Below are positions 44,529 to 53,726 of a stretch of DNA of 64,000 nt, in pieces (position 1 is the first letter of the stretch; each line of letters begins with the position of its first letter). The stretch spans positions 21,892-85,891 of the forward strand of contig CAYQXV010000008.1 of the NCBI GenBank assembly GCA_964421675.1, given 5' to 3'. The stretch is from CALLPQ01 sp964421675. Its GTDB lineage: Bacteria; Pseudomonadota; Alphaproteobacteria; Caulobacterales; Parvularculaceae. The notes under the pieces were generated by a model. That model was not told the DNA's origin and searched no databases. It worked only from the letters and a program-made list of their open reading frames with translations. Made by a program: the position numbers and the translations under genes.

Positions 44529-45995
44529 ATGACAGAAAATTTCGAACAGTTTGAAGAGGCATTGTTGGGACGGTACGGCCAATCGGAGTATGATGCTTAC
44601 TTATGTGATATGACTGTTGCGCTTGTGACGCGCGAACTTGTAACGTTTGAAACAACGACGCCGGCACGCAGGGATATGATTGGCAAGCGTTACCTGCCAT
44701 CCATCAAGCAGTTGTGGCAAGAAGTTGTCGGCCCTGTTGAGCGTGTGACGATAAAACTGCGCCCGGAAGTGTCGCGTAATCTTAGCGATCATGCGGCTCG
44801 GGCAAAACAAAAAGACCATCCTGGGTCTTTCTTTAAGGATTTCTCTGGCCAGTTTTCTGGCGGCAAGACGCACGGTACCTCGTACACAAGCTCAGTTGCT
44901 AAATCTGATTATAAATCCTCAGCCTCGCGCGGCGACGGAATACAAGCTTCCATCGCGCTTAAAGATTTACTATCGCCGGTTGATGCGCGGAATAGTTTTG
45001 AAAATTTTGCAGTCGATGCCAGCAATTCGGTTGCGTTTGCTGCCGCCAAAAATGCGGTTAGCAAGGAAAACCCGGCAGAACTGATTTATCTCTATGGCAA
45101 ATCCGGTGTTGGTAAAACGCATTTGCTTCACGCCATTAGCCTTGAGGGGACACGCATAGACCCATCCAAGCCGACGGCTTATCTTGCGTACAATAATGTG
45201 GCGAGTGGGTGTGTGAATGCGATGCTCTCAAACAATGTGACGGTGTTGCACAAAGAATTTTTGAATTGCTCGATTGTTTTGATCGACGATATTCACCTGT
45301 TAATTTCCAAAGGAAAAACACAGCAGCAGGTATTGGCAATTATTGATGCTTGCCTTTCGGCAGGTGTGCATGTGGCGGTGGCCGGGGAGCCTGCGCCAGT
45401 TCGACTTTTGGAAGCAGGCATAGACGACCGTCTTGCGGACCGGCTTTCCGGGGGCTTGTGTGTGCCGATCCTGCAAGGGGGGCCACACTTACGCTTTGAG
45501 GTTTTGAAGAAATATATTGGGCTGTCTAAACCCAAATGCACGATCACCGAAGAGGTTCTGGAATTTATCGTGCGCAACTTTACCCATTCCATGCGCGAGA
45601 CGATTGGGGCGTTGAAGCAATTATTGCTGGTTTATGGCGACAAAGAAACCAGGGTTGATCTGTCGATTGCGAAATCAAGCTTGAATGCGCGTCTTCAGGA
45701 TGGCCCGCGGGTTTATACCCTCTCTGAGCTGCTGGATGTCACGGCTGATGTTATGGGCGTCACTGTCGAGGACATGAAGGGGCGTCGGCGTCCGCAAAAC
45801 CTTGCGCGTGCCCGTCATGCTTATGTCTATTGTGCACGTGAAGATCTCAAAGAGTCTCTTCCCAATATTTCCGCCGCGATTAACCGCGACCATACAACGG
45901 CACTGTCCTCGGTCCATCGCGCAGCGGCGCTGCTGGAAAAAGACAAGGTCTTTTGCCGGCAAGTCGAGCAAATTCGTGAGAAGATTTCCCGGTAA
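44529..45995 (+). CDS. dnaA: DnaA replication initiator, divergent
   Basis: DnaA melts the origin and recruits the replicative helicase. The 488-residue protein has a domain I-like N-terminus (1-80), a short linker, an AAA+ domain (about 150-330) and the DNA-binding domain (about 395-488). Walker A is GKSGVGKT at 190-197 and Walker B is LIDDI at 251-255. The signature RDHTT is at 453-457. Several segments differ from the usual family: the helix between the Walker motifs is unlike the initiator-specific motif, and the DNA-binding signature is NRDHTTAL rather than GGRDHTTV. The position between rpsT and dnaN still supports primary DnaA. Confidence 0.9.
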   Translation: MTENFEQFEEALLGRYGQSEYDAYLCDMTVALVTRELVTFETTTPARRDMIGKRYLPSIKQLWQEVVGPVERVTIKLRPEVSRNLSDHAARAKQKDHPGSFFKDFSGQFSGGKTHGTSYTSSVAKSDYKSSASRGDGIQASIALKDLLSPVDARNSFENFAVDASNSVAFAAAKNAVSKENPAELIYLYGKSGVGKTHLLHAISLEGTRIDPSKPTAYLAYNNVASGCVNAMLSNNVTVLHKEFLNCSIVLIDDIHLLISKGKTQQQVLAIIDACLSAGVHVAVAGEPAPVRLLEAGIDDRLADRLSGGLCVPILQGGPHLRFEVLKKYIGLSKPKCTITEEVLEFIVRNFTHSMRETIGALKQLLLVYGDKETRVDLSIAKSSLNARLQDGPRVYTLSELLDVTADVMGVTVEDMKGRRRPQNLARARHAYVYCAREDLKESLPNISAAINRDHTTALSSVHRAAALLEKDKVFCRQVEQIREKISR

Positions 45996-46045
45996 TGTGG
46001 CGCTGCATTCAGCGGCAAATTTAGCGAAAAATACGACATGATTTT

Positions 46046-46067
46046 GGGGTGCTGGGCACCCCTTTTT
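46046..46067 (+). terminator. Rho-independent terminator after dnaA
   Basis: GGGGTGC at 46046-46052 and GCACCCC at 46056-46062 form a perfect stem with a three-base loop, then TTTTT at 46063-46067. It lies about 50 bases after the dnaA stop and separates dnaA from dnaN. Confidence 0.88.
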
Positions 46068-46530
46068 CATGTTCGCTCCCGGCGCGATGATCGATGCAAA
46101 TTTGGTCCGGCTCTCAGTGTAATTTTCTGATAAATTACAGTGACTTATGGGGCTTGCCACCGGGTTAAGTCAGTGCTGGCGTTTGCGGGCGTATTCGGCT
46201 ACAAATATGGGTACTTTTGATCGATGATTCTTGATCTGATTGCGGGGGCGGCCTTGGTTTTTTAGGTGTCTATCTCGCATGGCAGTTTTGTGATTTTAGC
46301 CTGCTCTGCGGGGTAGGGTGCGCAAGACTGGTGCAGGTCTAAATCATCCCGATCTTTCACCGGCGAAGGGGCTTAAATGAAGGCTCCCTAGCGTCTCAGT
46401 CTGCCAGGCAGTTTCGCCTGGCCTATGACGGGCGCTATCTGGTGTGGGTTTGGCAGATTGGAAGTGCGTGCTTGCCATATTGTGAGTGCGACCGTCGCGA
46501 CCGCGAAAATTGCAGGAAAGTCATCGATTT
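46068..46530. other. dnaA-dnaN spacer with leader hairpin
   Basis: This spacer of about 460 bases between the dnaA terminator and dnaN holds no supported gene. A perfect hairpin, GCCAGGC at 46403-46409 with GCCTGGC at 46416-46422 (six-base loop), lies about 110 bases before the dnaN start and may be part of its leader. No clear promoter pair or DnaA box was seen. An AGGAAAG at 46514-46520 serves dnaN. Confidence 0.5.
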
Positions 46531-47649
46531 ATGAAAGTTACGATTGAACGTGCTCACCTCGTTAAAGCTCTTGGCCATGTTCAGAGTGTTGTCGAACGTC
46601 GCAACACGATCCCGATCCTGTCGAACGTTCTGCTTCAGGCTGACAAAGGCCAGTTAACGCTTACGGCAACAGACCTTGATATTGAGGTTTTGGAAGAAGC
46701 GCAGGCGGAAGTTGATAGTCCGGGCGCGACCACGGTTTCTGCTGTCACCTTGTTCGAGATTGCCAAAAGGCTGCCCGATGGTGCGCAGGTTGTCCTGGAA
46801 GTTTTAAAAGATGAGGGACGGTTGCAGGTAATGGCGGGGCGCTCGCGTTTTGCTTTGGCTGTTTTGCCGGATGCCGATTTTCCAAGCCTTGCCTCTGACA
46901 GTTATGATGTGACCTTTTCCATGGCGACAACGGAGTTGCGGGGCCTGCTGGATCGTGCGCGGTTTGCCATGTCGCAAGAAGAAACACGCTATTATCTCAA
47001 CGGTGTTTACATGCATGCGGTGCCGGATGCGCCCTCGCCATTGCTGCGTATAGCGGCAACCGATGGGCATCGTCTGGCCCGGTTGGAAACCGCGTTACCG
47101 AGCGGTGCTGAAAAAATGCCGGGCGTGATTGTCCCGCGTAAGGCAGTGGCTGAGTTGGGCCGTCTGCTCGATGATGCTGGCGAGATGGTCGAGATATCAG
47201 TTTCCAAAGCAAAGATCCGTTTCGGTTTGGCGAAAGGGCGATTGACCTCGAAACTTATTGATGGATCGTTCCCCGATTATGAGCGTGTTATCCCCAAAGA
47301 TAATCCGTTGACCTTGAAAATCGATAATGGCGATTTTGCAAAGGCGGTTGACCGCGTCTCGACGGTCTCTTCGGATCGCACAAAGTCGGTGAAGATGGCG
47401 CTGGACGATGATCGTTTGCGTCTGACCGTCAACAATCCAGATGCGGGCAGCGCGCTTGAAGAGCTTTCGGTGGATTTCGATGGCGATCCCACAGAGATTG
47501 GCTTTAATGCGCGCTATTTGATGGATATTGCTCAGCAGATTGATAGCGATACCGCTGTTTTCCGTCTGTCTGATCCATCATCCCCAACGGTTATTCTTGA
47601 TCCGGAAAACCAAAATGCTCTTTACGTGTTAATGCCATTACGCGTTTGA
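46531..47649 (+). CDS. dnaN: DNA polymerase III beta subunit (sliding clamp)
   Basis: The clamp holds DNA polymerase III on the template. The 372-residue protein starts MKVTIERAHLVKALGHVQSVVERRNTIPIL, the usual first-domain pattern. It has three clamp domains of about 120 residues and ends in the family's typical VLMPLRV segment. ATG 46531 is chosen because an in-frame start at 46486 would add 15 residues that do not fit the family. It lies after a terminator and therefore needs its own promoter. Confidence 0.97.
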   Translation: MKVTIERAHLVKALGHVQSVVERRNTIPILSNVLLQADKGQLTLTATDLDIEVLEEAQAEVDSPGATTVSAVTLFEIAKRLPDGAQVVLEVLKDEGRLQVMAGRSRFALAVLPDADFPSLASDSYDVTFSMATTELRGLLDRARFAMSQEETRYYLNGVYMHAVPDAPSPLLRIAATDGHRLARLETALPSGAEKMPGVIVPRKAVAELGRLLDDAGEMVEISVSKAKIRFGLAKGRLTSKLIDGSFPDYERVIPKDNPLTLKIDNGDFAKAVDRVSTVSSDRTKSVKMALDDDRLRLTVNNPDAGSALEELSVDFDGDPTEIGFNARYLMDIAQQIDSDTAVFRLSDPSSPTVILDPENQNALYVLMPLRV

Positions 47650-47749
47650 GGCTAAGCCTACCAGAACCCGCGCAAACCAGCGCATTGTAACCAGATAAAG
47701 CAAAACCAGAGTGACGAACGCGTTAACAGTACCCAGGAAAGATGCTGCG

Positions 47750-48988
47750 ATGGCCCCGGTGGAAAGCGTGGCGATCCCGGCCCATGACCAGCTTCGTGCG
47801 GGGGCGAACGCGGCGTCACCATCAGCCTATCAAGACGCACAAGGTTTGGTTGGAAAGAGTTCTCTTACCCATTTGTCCCTGACAAATTTTCGCTCTTACG
47901 GATCTTTGTCTATTGCGTTTGATGGTCGGCCCGTGACGCTGACCGGTGAAAATGGCGCTGGCAAAACCAACATTCTTGAAGCCTTATCACTATTGGGCCC
48001 TGGCCGTGGCTTGAGAGGCGCGCGCCTTTTTGAGCTGCCTCGTCTTGAAGGCGATGGCAGTTGGGCGATTGCCGCGCGCATTAATGAAGATGGTGATGAG
48101 CGCCGGTTAGGCGTGGGCGCAAGTGCTCAGGCGCAAGATCGCCGTCAATGCAGGATTGATGGCAATCCGGCTTCTGGTCCAACGGCGTTTACGGATATGT
48201 TGCGGTTTGTCTGGTTAACACCCAGTCAGGACCGGCTGTTCATGGAAGGGGCAAGTGAGCGCCGCCGGTTTTTTGATCGGATGGTTTCGGCCCATGATCC
48301 AGCTTTTTCCAAAACGGCCAATGCCTACGAACAGGCAATGCGCCAGCGCCAAAAACTTTTAGAAGCGGGCAGCCGGGACGCTGCCTGGATCGGCGCGTTA
48401 GAACAGCAAATGGCAGAGCATGGCGTGGCGATTGCCGATGCACGCCGGACCATGGCGATAACATTATCAGCCCGAGAAGTAAGCGGCGATAATGATGCGT
48501 TCCCGGCCGCTGACATTGCCCTTGAAGGGGTTTTGGAGGCTGCACTGACAAATTTCGCCGTCAGCGATGTTGAGGATGATTTTGCCGAGCGTTTGCGGAT
48601 GGGCCGTATTCGGGACCGCGAGGCGGGCCGCGCCTTGGTTGGCCCGCATCGCTCGGATTTGATTGTTGGCCATCGCCCTAAAGGGCGCCCGGCAAGGCTT
48701 TGCTCAACCGGAGAGCAAAAGGCCCTGTTGATTGGCCTTGTGCTTGCCAATGCCCGCGCGCTGGCTGAACGGCGCACCATGAGCACAACACCGCTTGTGT
48801 TGCTGCTCGATGAAATCGCCGCACATCTTGATGAGGGACGACGCGCAAGCCTGTTTGATATTCTCGATGAGTTGAATTTCCCGGTCTATATGACGGGGAC
48901 GGATCAATCGCTATTTAAGGCCTGGGGAAACCGGGCACAACATTTCACGGTGCAAAATGGGCAAGTCTTGCCCGCTTGCTCCCCCTAA
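47750..48988 (+). CDS. recF: RecF recombination and repair protein
   Basis: RecF is an SMC-like ATPase that helps load RecA at gaps. Walker A GENGAGKTNILEALSLLGPGRGLR, the pattern LTPSQDRLFMEGASERRRFFDRM, the signature region STGEQKALLIGLVLANA and Walker B LLLDEIAAHLDEGRR are all present. The conserved core begins only at LSLTNFRSYG, about 45 residues after ATG 47750, so the N-terminus is longer than usual. ATG 47750 has AGGAAAG eight bases upstream; a GTG at 47711 would lengthen it further. gyrB follows after 18 bases. Confidence 0.94.
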   Translation: MAPVESVAIPAHDQLRAGANAASPSAYQDAQGLVGKSSLTHLSLTNFRSYGSLSIAFDGRPVTLTGENGAGKTNILEALSLLGPGRGLRGARLFELPRLEGDGSWAIAARINEDGDERRLGVGASAQAQDRRQCRIDGNPASGPTAFTDMLRFVWLTPSQDRLFMEGASERRRFFDRMVSAHDPAFSKTANAYEQAMRQRQKLLEAGSRDAAWIGALEQQMAEHGVAIADARRTMAITLSAREVSGDNDAFPAADIALEGVLEAALTNFAVSDVEDDFAERLRMGRIRDREAGRALVGPHRSDLIVGHRPKGRPARLCSTGEQKALLIGLVLANARALAERRTMSTTPLVLLLDEIAAHLDEGRRASLFDILDELNFPVYMTGTDQSLFKAWGNRAQHFTVQNGQVLPACSP

Positions 48989-49006
48989 ACGACCAGGAAC
49001 AAACTT

Positions 49007-51430
49007 ATGGCTAATACAGCCGCTACCCAAACCGATACGAACGTGGATGAATATGGCGCGGACTCCATCAAGGTCCTCAAAGGCCTTGATGCGGTACGCA
49101 AACGCCCGGGCATGTATATTGGTGACACTGACGATGGGTCAGGTCTTCATCACATGGTCTATGAAGTTGTGGATAATGCCATTGATGAAGCACTTGCCGG
49201 ACATTGCGATACGATCAGCGTGACGTTGAATGAAGATGGCTCGGTAAGTGTGGTTGATAATGGCCGGGGTATTCCAACCGCGATCCACCCTGAAGAAGGG
49301 ATCTCTGCGGCTGAGGTGATCATGACGCAGCTGCATGCTGGCGGTAAATTTGATCAAAATTCTTATAAAGTTTCCGGCGGCCTGCACGGTGTTGGTATTT
49401 CGGTTGTGAATGCACTGTCTGAGTGGCTTGCCCTGACAATTTGGCGCAATGGCAAAACCCATGAAATGCGATTTACCCTTGGCGAGGCTGATGCACCCTT
49501 GGCGCAAGGGGAGGCGACCAGCCAGACCGGAACGATGGTGACGTTTAAGCCATCCGATACGATTTTCACCGGAACTGAGTATAGTTTTGCAACCCTTGAG
49601 CACCGCTTGCGTGAGCTGGCGTTTTTGAATTCCGGGGTGACGATAAACCTGATTGATGCGCGCGGGATTGAGCGCAAAGAAGAGCGTTTATTCTATGAAG
49701 GCGGCCTGGAGGCTTATGTTCGCTATCTCGATGCAGCAAAAACATCGCTGATCAGTGCGCCGGTTGCCTTTAGCCTTGAGCGCGACGGGATCGGTGTTGA
49801 AGCCGCATTGTGGTGGAATGATAGTTACCATGAGAAAGTGCTGTGCTTTACCAATAATATTCCGCAAAAAGATGGCGGGACCCATTTGGCGGGATTTCGC
49901 GCAGCGTTAACGCGGATTATTAATGGCTATGCCCAAAATTCTGGTGTTGCCAAAAAGGAAAAAGTGTCTCTCACCGGCGATGATGCGCGCGAGGGCCTGA
50001 CATGTGTTCTGTCCATCAAAGTTCCTGATCCAAAATTTAGTTCACAAACAAAAGACAAGCTTGTCTCCTCGGAGGTTCGCCCGGTTGTTGAAAGCTCGGT
50101 CAATGAAATGCTGGGAATCTGGTTCGAGGAAAATCCGGCAGATGCCAAAAAAGTCGTGCTAAAAATTGCCGAGGCCGCCGCCGCGCGCGAAGCGGCCCGC
50201 AAGGCGCGCGAATTAACCCGGCGTAAATCTGCGTTGGATGTTGCCTCCCTACCGGGAAAGCTTGCCGACTGTCAGGAGCGCGACCCATCACGCTCAGAAA
50301 TTTTTATCGTTGAGGGTGATAGTGCGGGGGGCTCTGCCAAACAGGCCCGCAACCGTGAAAATCAGGCTGTGCTGCCCTTGCGCGGTAAGATCTTGAATGT
50401 TGAGCGCGCCAGGTTTGATAAAATGTTATCAAGTCAGGAGATTGGTACACTGATTACCGCGCTTGGTACGGGAATTGGCCGCGACGATTTTAATGCTGAT
50501 AAATTACGCTACCATAAAATCGTGATCATGACTGATGCGGACGTCGATGGAGCGCATATTCGAACCTTATTGCTGACCTTTTTCTTCCGGCAAATGCCCG
50601 AGCTTATCCGGCGCGGACATCTCTACATTGCTCAGCCTCCGCTTTACAAGGTGATGCGCGGTAAATCTGAGCAATATTTGCTCGATGATCCCGAACTGGA
50701 AGATTATCTGTACAAAGAAGGTGCCGGAGACGCCAAGCTTACGCTCCATGATGGTGAAACGCTCACCGGCCCCGATCTTGAAGGGTTGATTGATAGAGCC
50801 CGACGGGTCCGTGAGGCCATTGCCAGCCTGCCGCCACGGTTTGATCGCAGCATTATTGTGCAAGCAGCGCTTGCGGGTGGTTTGCGCGAATTGGACGGTG
50901 ATGATGCGCCGGCGATGGCGGAAAAAATTGCCAGCCGCTTAGACGGTATCGCGGAAGAATATGAGCGCGGCTGGAAGGGTGAGATTGATGGCTCAGGCGG
51001 ATATACGTTTACCCGTGAATTGCGCGGCGTCACCGAGCAACACAATCTGGGCGCCGATATTTTGGCGAGTAATGATGCCCGGCGCGTGCAATCGGCGATG
51101 GATGATGTTGCCCCGTTTTTCACAGGCCCCGTGAGTTGGTCCCAAAAAGATACAGGGACAACCATTTACGGGCCTGAAGGTCTTTTGAGCACGGTTCGCC
51201 TTGCCGGGGAAAAAGGCATGAAAATTCAGCGTTATAAGGGGCTGGGTGAAATGAACCCCGATCAGCTTTGGGAAACCACCCTTGATGAAAATGCACGGGT
51301 CTTGCTACAGGTAAAAATAGGCGAAGCTGACGATGCTGATGATATTTTCTCAAGATTGATGGGGGATGTTGTTGAGCCGCGTCGTCACTTTATTCAGGAA
51401 AATGCTCTTGCTGCTGAGCTCGATGTCTAA
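49007..51430 (+). CDS. gyrB: DNA gyrase subunit B
   Basis: GyrB is the ATPase subunit of gyrase. In the 807 residues the GHKL ATPase domain has DAVRKRPGMYIGDT, VVDNAIDEALAGHC and VDNGRGIPTAIHPEEG, followed by KVSGGLHGVG. The transducer and TOPRIM domain have EGDSAGGSAKQARNRENQAVLPLRGKILNVE-type segments (EGDSAGG) and the metal Asp residues in DADVDGAHIRTLLLTFFFR. The C-terminus has MKIQRYKGLGEMNP. The length is normal. It is the last of the dnaN-recF-gyrB run; the next gene starts 13 bases later. Confidence 0.98.
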   Translation: MANTAATQTDTNVDEYGADSIKVLKGLDAVRKRPGMYIGDTDDGSGLHHMVYEVVDNAIDEALAGHCDTISVTLNEDGSVSVVDNGRGIPTAIHPEEGISAAEVIMTQLHAGGKFDQNSYKVSGGLHGVGISVVNALSEWLALTIWRNGKTHEMRFTLGEADAPLAQGEATSQTGTMVTFKPSDTIFTGTEYSFATLEHRLRELAFLNSGVTINLIDARGIERKEERLFYEGGLEAYVRYLDAAKTSLISAPVAFSLERDGIGVEAALWWNDSYHEKVLCFTNNIPQKDGGTHLAGFRAALTRIINGYAQNSGVAKKEKVSLTGDDAREGLTCVLSIKVPDPKFSSQTKDKLVSSEVRPVVESSVNEMLGIWFEENPADAKKVVLKIAEAAAAREAARKARELTRRKSALDVASLPGKLADCQERDPSRSEIFIVEGDSAGGSAKQARNRENQAVLPLRGKILNVERARFDKMLSSQEIGTLITALGTGIGRDDFNADKLRYHKIVIMTDADVDGAHIRTLLLTFFFRQMPELIRRGHLYIAQPPLYKVMRGKSEQYLLDDPELEDYLYKEGAGDAKLTLHDGETLTGPDLEGLIDRARRVREAIASLPPRFDRSIIVQAALAGGLRELDGDDAPAMAEKIASRLDGIAEEYERGWKGEIDGSGGYTFTRELRGVTEQHNLGADILASNDARRVQSAMDDVAPFFTGPVSWSQKDTGTTIYGPEGLLSTVRLAGEKGMKIQRYKGLGEMNPDQLWETTLDENARVLLQVKIGEADDADDIFSRLMGDVVEPRRHFIQENALAAELDV

Positions 51431-51442
51431 GTTTGGTTTTTG

Positions 51443-51946
51443 ATGAAACGAACAGGAATATTATTGCTTGTGTTTGCGGTTGCCTTGTCGGCGGCGCTCA
51501 TTCACTCGTTTTACCGTGTTCAAGAGAGCATTGCGCAAAGCCAGCCCGCGGGAGCCTCTTCGGCGCAAACAGAACTCGTTGCCATTACTTTTGAATCGAA
51601 ATGGTGCGGGCCGTGCCGCATATTGAAGCCGCGCCTAGCTGAGGTTAAGCCTGATTTTATGCAAGAACCTGTTAGGTTTTTGGAGTTGTCGTTTACTTTT
51701 GGCGAGCAGAAGAATTTCCCGCAATTGGCGCGCGACGAGGGGTTTGAAGCGGCTTATCAACGCTTTCGCGGCGGCACGGGCTATACGGTGCTCGTTGACC
51801 GTGAAACGGGCGATGTCCTTGATATTTTAACAATGGACTATTCCCCCGATGCCATGCGCGCGGCGATTTCGCGGGCATTGGCCGTTGCGATGGCAACCCC
51901 GGTTGACGGGGCTTCGCAAGCAGGTTCAACCGCTCTTAAAGGTTAA
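51443..51946 (+). CDS. Membrane-anchored thioredoxin-like protein
   Basis: This is a 167-residue protein with an N-terminal hydrophobic stretch (about 5-21) that may be a membrane anchor or signal, and a thioredoxin-fold domain (about 45-150). The active site FESKWCGPCRILKPRL holds the WCGPC motif. A cis-Pro typical of thioredoxins is not obvious after it (YTVLVDRETGDVL). ATG 51443 is preferred over an in-frame TTG at 51440. It is 12 bases after gyrB and may be co-transcribed with it. It probably acts outside the cytoplasm as a thiol-disulfide protein; the partner is unknown. Confidence 0.82.
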   Translation: MKRTGILLLVFAVALSAALIHSFYRVQESIAQSQPAGASSAQTELVAITFESKWCGPCRILKPRLAEVKPDFMQEPVRFLELSFTFGEQKNFPQLARDEGFEAAYQRFRGGTGYTVLVDRETGDVLDILTMDYSPDAMRAAISRALAVAMATPVDGASQAGSTALKG

Positions 51947-52070
51947 CGCAACCTACTAAATCCTCCGGGCAAACTCATTAAATTTTAAAAGCGCTGATTT
52001 ACCCTGATCGCAATGGGCACGTGCGAGGCCGGACGCTTAGTCTGGATCGCCAGCAGTGAGGGAAAGCGCC

Positions 52071-53489
52071 ATGACAGTTGAGGCGACGGCAAAATCGCTA
52101 TCGCTTGCCGAGTTGTTGGGCGCATTTAGCTATGCGCTTGATCTAACGGAGGGCCAAACCCCCGGCCATTCTATTCGCGCTTGCTGGATTGGTATGCATA
52201 TTGGCGCTGAGGTGGGGTTGGCTGATCAGGAGCTATGGGAGCTCTACTACACCTTATTGCTAAAAGATCTTGGGTGCAGCTCCAACGCATCGCGAATAAA
52301 TGAGCTTTATCTCACCGATGATCTGGCATTTAAACGTAACTTCAAAAAACTTGATTCCGGTGTAACCAGTGCGTTGAATTTTGTTTTTGCGCATACCGGA
52401 CTAAAAGTTGATTTGGCAAAACGGTTTCACGCGCTGTCAAATATTTTTGTGAATTCAAAATCGATCATTCGCGAGCTGACCGAAGTTCGCAATAATCACG
52501 GTGCAGACATAGCGCGCCAGCTACGGTTTCCCGCTTCCGTGTCGAAGGGAATTCAATTCCTTGATGAGCACTGGGACGGATCTGGCCATCCTCTTGGCGC
52601 GGGCGGTGATGATATTCCCTTATCTTCGCGTATCGCTTTATTGGCACAGATCATTGATATATTTTATACAAATGGCGACCGCGTTTCAGCCCATCAAGAG
52701 GCGCTCAATCGGTCCGGCACCTGGTTTGATCCGCGGCTGGTTTCGGCCTTTATGCGGGTTGCAAAAAAGGTCGATTTTTGGCGAGGGCTTTGTTCGAGCG
52801 ATGTCGATCAAAAAGTGCAAGGGCTGGAACCAGACCTAAATCCGATCTGTGTTGATGAGGAGTATCTTGATACAATAGCGGCGATATTTGGCCGGATTGT
52901 TGATCAAAAAAGCCCATATACAAATGGCCATAGCGAGCGAGTTTGTCACTATACAGATTTAATAGCAAAGTATCTGGGAATGGACAGTGCCCAGCGGCGG
53001 CGATTGCGCCGCGGCGCGCTGCTTCATGATGTGGGAAAACTTGGGGTTTCAAATCAAATTCTCGATAAGCCCGGCAAACTTGATGAAGATGAATGGCGGT
53101 TAATGCGCGAGCATGCATTGCACACCCAAACCATTTTATCGCGCATATCTGTGCTTGATAAAATTGCCGGCGCTGCGGGCGCTCATCATGAGCGCCTCGA
53201 CGGTAAGGGCTATCCTCACGGCGTTGATGGCACTGAAATTTCGTTGGAAACGCGAATTATCACCGTCGCCGCCTTTTTCGATGCCTTGATAGCCGATCGT
53301 CCTCACCGAAAAGCAATGCCGGTTGCCAAAGCCCTCGACATTATCGAGTCCGAGGTGGGCAGCGGCATTGACGCGCGGGTTTTTGTAGCGCTGCAGGCCG
53401 TCATTGGACCGCTGGAAACATTCCACGAGCGGTTCGATGTTGGAACCGGTCACGCTGCCCAACGTGACCAGGCATTGCAAGCAAGTTAA
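52071..53489 (+). CDS. HD-GYP phosphodiesterase with degenerate N-terminal HD domain
   Basis: This is a 472-residue protein. The C-terminal domain (about 265-440) is an HD-GYP cyclic-di-GMP phosphodiesterase: HSERVCHYT, ALLHDVGKLGV with HD at 319-320, MREHALHT, and HHERLDGKGYPHG at 372-384. The N-terminal half (about 12-235) looks like a second, decayed HD-type domain: LLLKDLG replaces LLHDIG (KD at 65-66), and EHWDGSGHPLG at 166-176 replaces the GYP segment. No receiver or PAS domain is attached. ATG 52071 follows AGGGAAAG and is preferred over an in-frame GTG at 52056. Confidence 0.9.
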   Translation: MTVEATAKSLSLAELLGAFSYALDLTEGQTPGHSIRACWIGMHIGAEVGLADQELWELYYTLLLKDLGCSSNASRINELYLTDDLAFKRNFKKLDSGVTSALNFVFAHTGLKVDLAKRFHALSNIFVNSKSIIRELTEVRNNHGADIARQLRFPASVSKGIQFLDEHWDGSGHPLGAGGDDIPLSSRIALLAQIIDIFYTNGDRVSAHQEALNRSGTWFDPRLVSAFMRVAKKVDFWRGLCSSDVDQKVQGLEPDLNPICVDEEYLDTIAAIFGRIVDQKSPYTNGHSERVCHYTDLIAKYLGMDSAQRRRLRRGALLHDVGKLGVSNQILDKPGKLDEDEWRLMREHALHTQTILSRISVLDKIAGAAGAHHERLDGKGYPHGVDGTEISLETRIITVAAFFDALIADRPHRKAMPVAKALDIIESEVGSGIDARVFVALQAVIGPLETFHERFDVGTGHAAQRDQALQAS

Positions 53490-53603
53490 AGCCTTGGTCC
53501 CCGCTTTGCGGATCATCACTTTCAGTCGGCAACCCGGTAAAACATGAATTTTCTGGTCATCTGATTGCCTTGTCGGCGTGCGTGCGATCTGCTAATAAAT
53601 ACG

Positions 53604-53716
53604 CAGCCGAGGGGCGCGGGCAGAACCCGCTGAGATTGTATTTTACCGTGGGATTTTCCTCGGTTCATCATGCGAGCACCCTTTGAACCTGACCGGTTAG
53701 GACCGGCGAAGGGACC
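53604..53716 (+). promoter_or_regulatory. TPP (thi-box) riboswitch
   Basis: The conserved TPP aptamer blocks are all present: GAGGGGCGC near 53608-53616, CTGAGAT at 53630-53636, ACCCTTTGAACCTGA starting near 53688, and CCGGCGAAGGGA ending at 53714. A P3a-like arm of about 45 bases lies between CTGAGA and ACCC. The GAAGGGA block is also the only plausible ribosome-binding site for the next ORF (ATG 53727), so TPP binding would be expected to hide it and block translation. Confidence 0.95.
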
Positions 53717-53726
53717 GAGCGCGTTG

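Noticed and set aside
53670..53726. Longer N-terminus for the YjbR-like protein starting at 53670
   Set aside because: These codons lie inside the conserved TPP aptamer; the family pattern starts after ATG 53727.
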